Positions 36,408 to 39,696 of a DNA stretch of 39,696 nt are shown piece after piece (the first letter of the stretch is position 1; every line of letters begins with the position of its first letter). The position numbers and the translations under genes are program-made. The DNA lies in the NCBI GenBank assembly GCA_016873095.1, contig VGYC01000053.1, positions 1 to 39,696 of the forward strand, written 5' to 3'. This stretch comes from Planctomycetota bacterium. Lineage in GTDB: Bacteria; Planctomycetota; Planctomycetia; Gemmatales; Gemmataceae. Below the pieces are notes generated by a model. That model was not told where the DNA came from. It was given only the letters and a program-made list of their open reading frames with translations, and ran no database searches.

Positions 36408-36500
36408 GTGGCGAGTTGCCAGTTGCGCGTGCCAGGTTGCAAGTGCCGGGTTGCGCGTTTCGAGAATTCACTCGAAACTCGCTACTCCCAACTCGCGACT
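36408..36500. repeat. AGTTGCCAGTTGC-type repeat tract
   Basis: Near-tandem variants of agttgccagttgcg/gtgccaggttgc occupy the spacer after cysK, followed by an inverted repeat with 8-bp arms (36457-36464 and 36471-36478). This is a fifth word family of the same style as those listed at 2835, 33789 and 34195. The hairpin may serve as the cysK transcript end, though no T-run follows. Confidence 0.6.
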
Positions 36501-36512
36501 GGAAACGCTGCC

Positions 36513-37475
<963 letters not shown>

Positions 37476-37526
37476 CCGTATTGCTCCTTTGCTGATAGCG
37501 GAGGCGCGCCCGTTGCGGCAAGTTTA

Positions 37527-37538
37527 GGCAAATTTGCC
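37527..37538. promoter_or_regulatory. palindrome upstream of cysK
   Basis: GGCAAATTTGCC is a perfect 12-bp palindrome with flanking GGCAA words, in the leader or promoter region of cysK. It could be a repressor or activator site; no known factor is matched. Confidence 0.3.
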
Positions 37539-37639
37539 GTCATGCACAAGGGGCCAGCCTCACGCCTGAAAACGCACTGCCCGCAACGCTCAGTTTCGCG
37601 CGATGAACAAGAGACAGGCAAGAGCCCGGGAACGAAGGC

Positions 37640-39400
37640 TCACGCCAGTCGCGCCCGCGCCCCGGGCTGAAAATCGCACACTTCAAGCTCGACGCTCTTG
37701 AATCCTTGCCACTCGTTGATGCGCGGCGTGAAGACCAGCGAGCATTTGCGGTCAGCCGATAACAGCGAATCGACGCGGTCCGCCTTGAAGAAGGCGATGG
37801 CCCGGTAGTCCTTGCCTTGCTGGCGAACGCGGAAACTGAGATGGCGGTCGCCGTTGCCAACTTTGCGCGGCTCGCCGACGATGTCGAGATCGCCGGCCAG
37901 GAACCGGGGCTGCGGATTGGCAGCGCCGAACGGCTCCAGACGGTCGAGATCGCGGACCAGTCCGAGGGTCAGGGCGGCCAGCGGCACCTCGGCGTCGATG
38001 ACCAGTGGTTCGAGAGCCTGGCCCGTGCCGAGATAGCTTTCCGCCACCTCGCAGAAGTGCTCGCGAAACGCTGGAATATTCTGGGGCAGGATGCGGAAGC
38101 CGGCGGCACGGGCGTGGCCGCCGTGGCTGACGAGGTCGCTGGCGCATTTTCCCAGCGCTTCGTGCAGTGGCAAGTCGGCTGCGCTGCGGCCGGACCCCTG
38201 GGCTGGGCCGCCGTCGTCGCGCAGCGAAATCATCAACGCCGGCCGTCGAAAGGTCTCGACCAGCCGGCTGGCGACAATGCCAAGCAGCCCGGGGTGCCAG
38301 GCCTCTTTTGCCAGCACCAGGGCCGGAGCGCCATTGCAGCCCTCGGCCAGTTCGCGCGCCTGCTGAAAGATGTCACGCTCCAGAGTCTGGCGTTCGAGAT
38401 TTCGTTGCTGTAGTTGCTGGGCCAGTGCCTCGGCGCGCTGGGCGGATGCCGTCGTCAGTAACTCGACGGCATGATTCGCCGCCCCGAGCCGGCCGGCCGC
38501 GTTCAATCGTGGCGCCAGCCCGAATGCGATGTCCATCGACACCAGCAGCGACTTTTCTTGCAGTCGCGCCACTTGCATGAGCGCTTGCAGGCCAACCGAT
38601 GGATGGCTCTGCAGACGCGTGAGCCCGTAGCGGACCAGGATTCGGTTCTCGTCCTGCAGGGGGACGACATCGGCGATGGTGCCGAGAGCAGCCAGCACAA
38701 CCGCATCCATCAGGAACTCACGCATCGGTTCGGTCACCTTGTCGCTGGCGCAGGCGCGCTTGCACAGCGCCCAGGCCAGCTTCAACGCCACCCCGGAACC
38801 GCACAAGTCACCGAACGGATAAGGGGTGTCGGCGCCTGGCAAGCGCGGATGGACCAGAGCGGCTGCTTGCGGCAACATTGCCGCCGGTTCATGATGATCG
38901 GTGACGATGAGTTCAAGTCCGAGCCGCCGCGCCTCGTCGGCCTCGACGACGCTGGCAATGCCGCAATCCACGGTGACGACCAGGGCCGCGCCGCGCCCGG
39001 CGATGGTCCGCAGCGCCTCGACGCTCAGGCCGTAGCCTTCGTCCAGCCGATTGGGAATGTAATAGTCCACCGTGGCACCGAGCATGCGCAGCAGCGTGAG
39101 CAGGATCGCGGTGCCGGTAACGCCGTCCACGTCGTAGTCGCCATAGATGCAAATGGGCCGCTTGGCTTGCACGGCCTGGAAGAGCCGGTTGGCGGCGTCT
39201 GCCGCCCCGGGCAGGCGTTCGGGTTCGTAGAGCCCCTTCAACGGCGCGTCGAGAAAGCGCTTCACGCCGGGTGCATCCGACAGGTTGCGATTGAGCAGGA
39301 GTTGCGCCACGATCGGCGACAACTGCAACTCGCGGCTCAGCCGATCGATGTGCGCCGGCTCGTACGGCAGCAAGCGCCAGACCTTTCCCGAGCTATCCAT
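37640..39400 (-). CDS. recJ: single-stranded-DNA-specific 5'-3' exonuclease RecJ
   Basis: A 586-residue DHH-family nuclease used in recombination and mismatch repair. Phosphoesterase motifs are clear: CIYGDYDVDGVTG (about residues 85-96), VTVDCGIAS, VTDHHEP and GTIADVVPL, then the DHHA1 part with SHGGHARAAGF, and a C-terminal OB-like domain. Length matches the family. ATG 39400 is chosen over the longer frame to 39490 because GGAGGAA lies directly upstream. Confidence 0.95.
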   Translation of the reverse strand: MDSSGKVWRLLPYEPAHIDRLSRELQLSPIVAQLLLNRNLSDAPGVKRFLDAPLKGLYEPERLPGAADAANRLFQAVQAKRPICIYGDYDVDGVTGTAILLTLLRMLGATVDYYIPNRLDEGYGLSVEALRTIAGRGAALVVTVDCGIASVVEADEARRLGLELIVTDHHEPAAMLPQAAALVHPRLPGADTPYPFGDLCGSGVALKLAWALCKRACASDKVTEPMREFLMDAVVLAALGTIADVVPLQDENRILVRYGLTRLQSHPSVGLQALMQVARLQEKSLLVSMDIAFGLAPRLNAAGRLGAANHAVELLTTASAQRAEALAQQLQQRNLERQTLERDIFQQARELAEGCNGAPALVLAKEAWHPGLLGIVASRLVETFRRPALMISLRDDGGPAQGSGRSAADLPLHEALGKCASDLVSHGGHARAAGFRILPQNIPAFREHFCEVAESYLGTGQALEPLVIDAEVPLAALTLGLVRDLDRLEPFGAANPQPRFLAGDLDIVGEPRKVGNGDRHLSFRVRQQGKDYRAIAFFKADRVDSLLSADRKCSLVFTPRINEWQGFKSVELEVCDFQPGARARLA

Positions 39401-39462
39401 TTCCCGGTTCCTCCGTGAGCCATGTCGGGGACGATTAAGCCAAGGACTGCGTCCAGGGCCGT

Positions 39463-39490
39463 AATCTATGTTATACCTAAAGTTTTGCAA
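39463..39490 (-). promoter_or_regulatory. candidate recJ promoter
   Basis: On the minus strand TTGCAA (39485-39490) and TAGATT (39463-39468) are 16 bases apart, about 60 bases before the recJ start, in an AT-rich pocket of otherwise GC-rich DNA. Confidence 0.4.
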
Positions 39491-39492
39491 TC

Positions 39493-39696
39493 TTAAGCCA
39501 ACCCCAGCTGAGCGACCACATGGTCCGGACTCTGCGAAAACTCGGTGACCTGCTTGATGGCCCAGCCCAGGGTTGTCCGCAGGGTTTCACGCAGCATCGC
39601 GCGACAGGCTTCGCCGATGGTCGTCAGCCGTTGGAGTGCCCATTCCTGCGCACGGTTCTGCCGCAGTTGCCGCACGAGAAGGCTGTACGCCAGCAT
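39493..39696 (-). CDS. C-terminal end of a probable transposase (runs off window)
   Basis: The frame is open to the window edge and its real start lies beyond. The 67 visible residues, MLAYSLLVRQLRQNRAQEWA then LQRLTTIGEACRAM, resemble the tail of IS4/IS1634-type DDE transposases, which commonly finish with a hydrophobic MLAYxxxxxLR helix and a short L-T motif. The catalytic residues would be outside this window, and no terminal inverted repeat is recognised between its stop and recJ. It may also be another all-helical protein. Confidence 0.4.
   Translation of the reverse strand: MLAYSLLVRQLRQNRAQEWALQRLTTIGEACRAMLRETLRTTLGWAIKQVTEFSQSPDHVVAQLGLA

Noticed and set aside
39421-39492. terminal inverted repeat of an insertion sequence
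   Set aside because: No inverted partner can be seen within the window and the sequence is better explained as a recJ promoter.

Overview
The window looks like part of a Planctomycetota chromosome, though this rests on gene content and style and not on a database search. It is GC-rich. It carries large secreted beta-propeller, ceramidase-like and glycosidase-like proteins, a 2103-residue FecR/VIT-domain protein behind an ECF sigma factor, and several families of short word-like repeats. I see no tRNA, rRNA, CRISPR array or complete insertion sequence.

Layout. 1-5.6 kb: a truncated AAA ATPase, a zinc-ribbon membrane protein, groES-groEL (minus strand) with an inverted-repeat element between them, a LarA-family racemase and a small membrane protein. 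5.6-6.7 kb: a TolB-like propeller protein. 6.6-16.3 kb: an accessory island. Its core is a tightly overlapping minus-strand operon of sigma factor, fatty-acid desaturase, FAD oxidoreductase, DUF1365, cyclopropane-synthase paralogue, DUF1475, and a second paralogue fused to DUF1295. The operon is divergent from a MerR-type regulator with a cobalamin-binding domain (CarH/LitR type). An RlmN-like radical SAM enzyme follows. 16.5-19.9 kb: a plus-strand operon of two tiny membrane proteins, TspO, another membrane protein, a gutted short-chain dehydrogenase, an SRPBCC-epimerase fusion and a gutted GH15 hydrolase. 19.9-27.0 kb: four secreted propeller or hydrolase proteins. 27.1-29.3 kb: a fused HtrA-like protease/transglutaminase-like protein. 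29.3-36.3 kb: the giant FecR-VIT protein and its ECF sigma factor. 36.5-39.7 kb: cysK, recJ and a transposase-like tail at the window edge.

How it fits together. The island at 6.6-19.9 kb reads as a B12-sensing, probably light- or oxidant-responsive membrane-lipid remodelling module. The regulator and a dedicated sigma factor would control a desaturase, two SAM-dependent fatty-acyl modifying enzymes and redox partners. Comparable gene sets occur with LitR/CarH regulators and in singlet-oxygen regulons of other bacteria. The precise lipid product cannot be read from sequence.

The most unusual signals are two genes in the same 2 kb that each keep only their two ends (SDR and GH15), the fused CFA-DUF1295 enzyme, a CFA paralogue lacking two canonical bicarbonate ligands, the multi-domain protease fusion, and three different repeat elements inserted in frame into the giant VIT protein.
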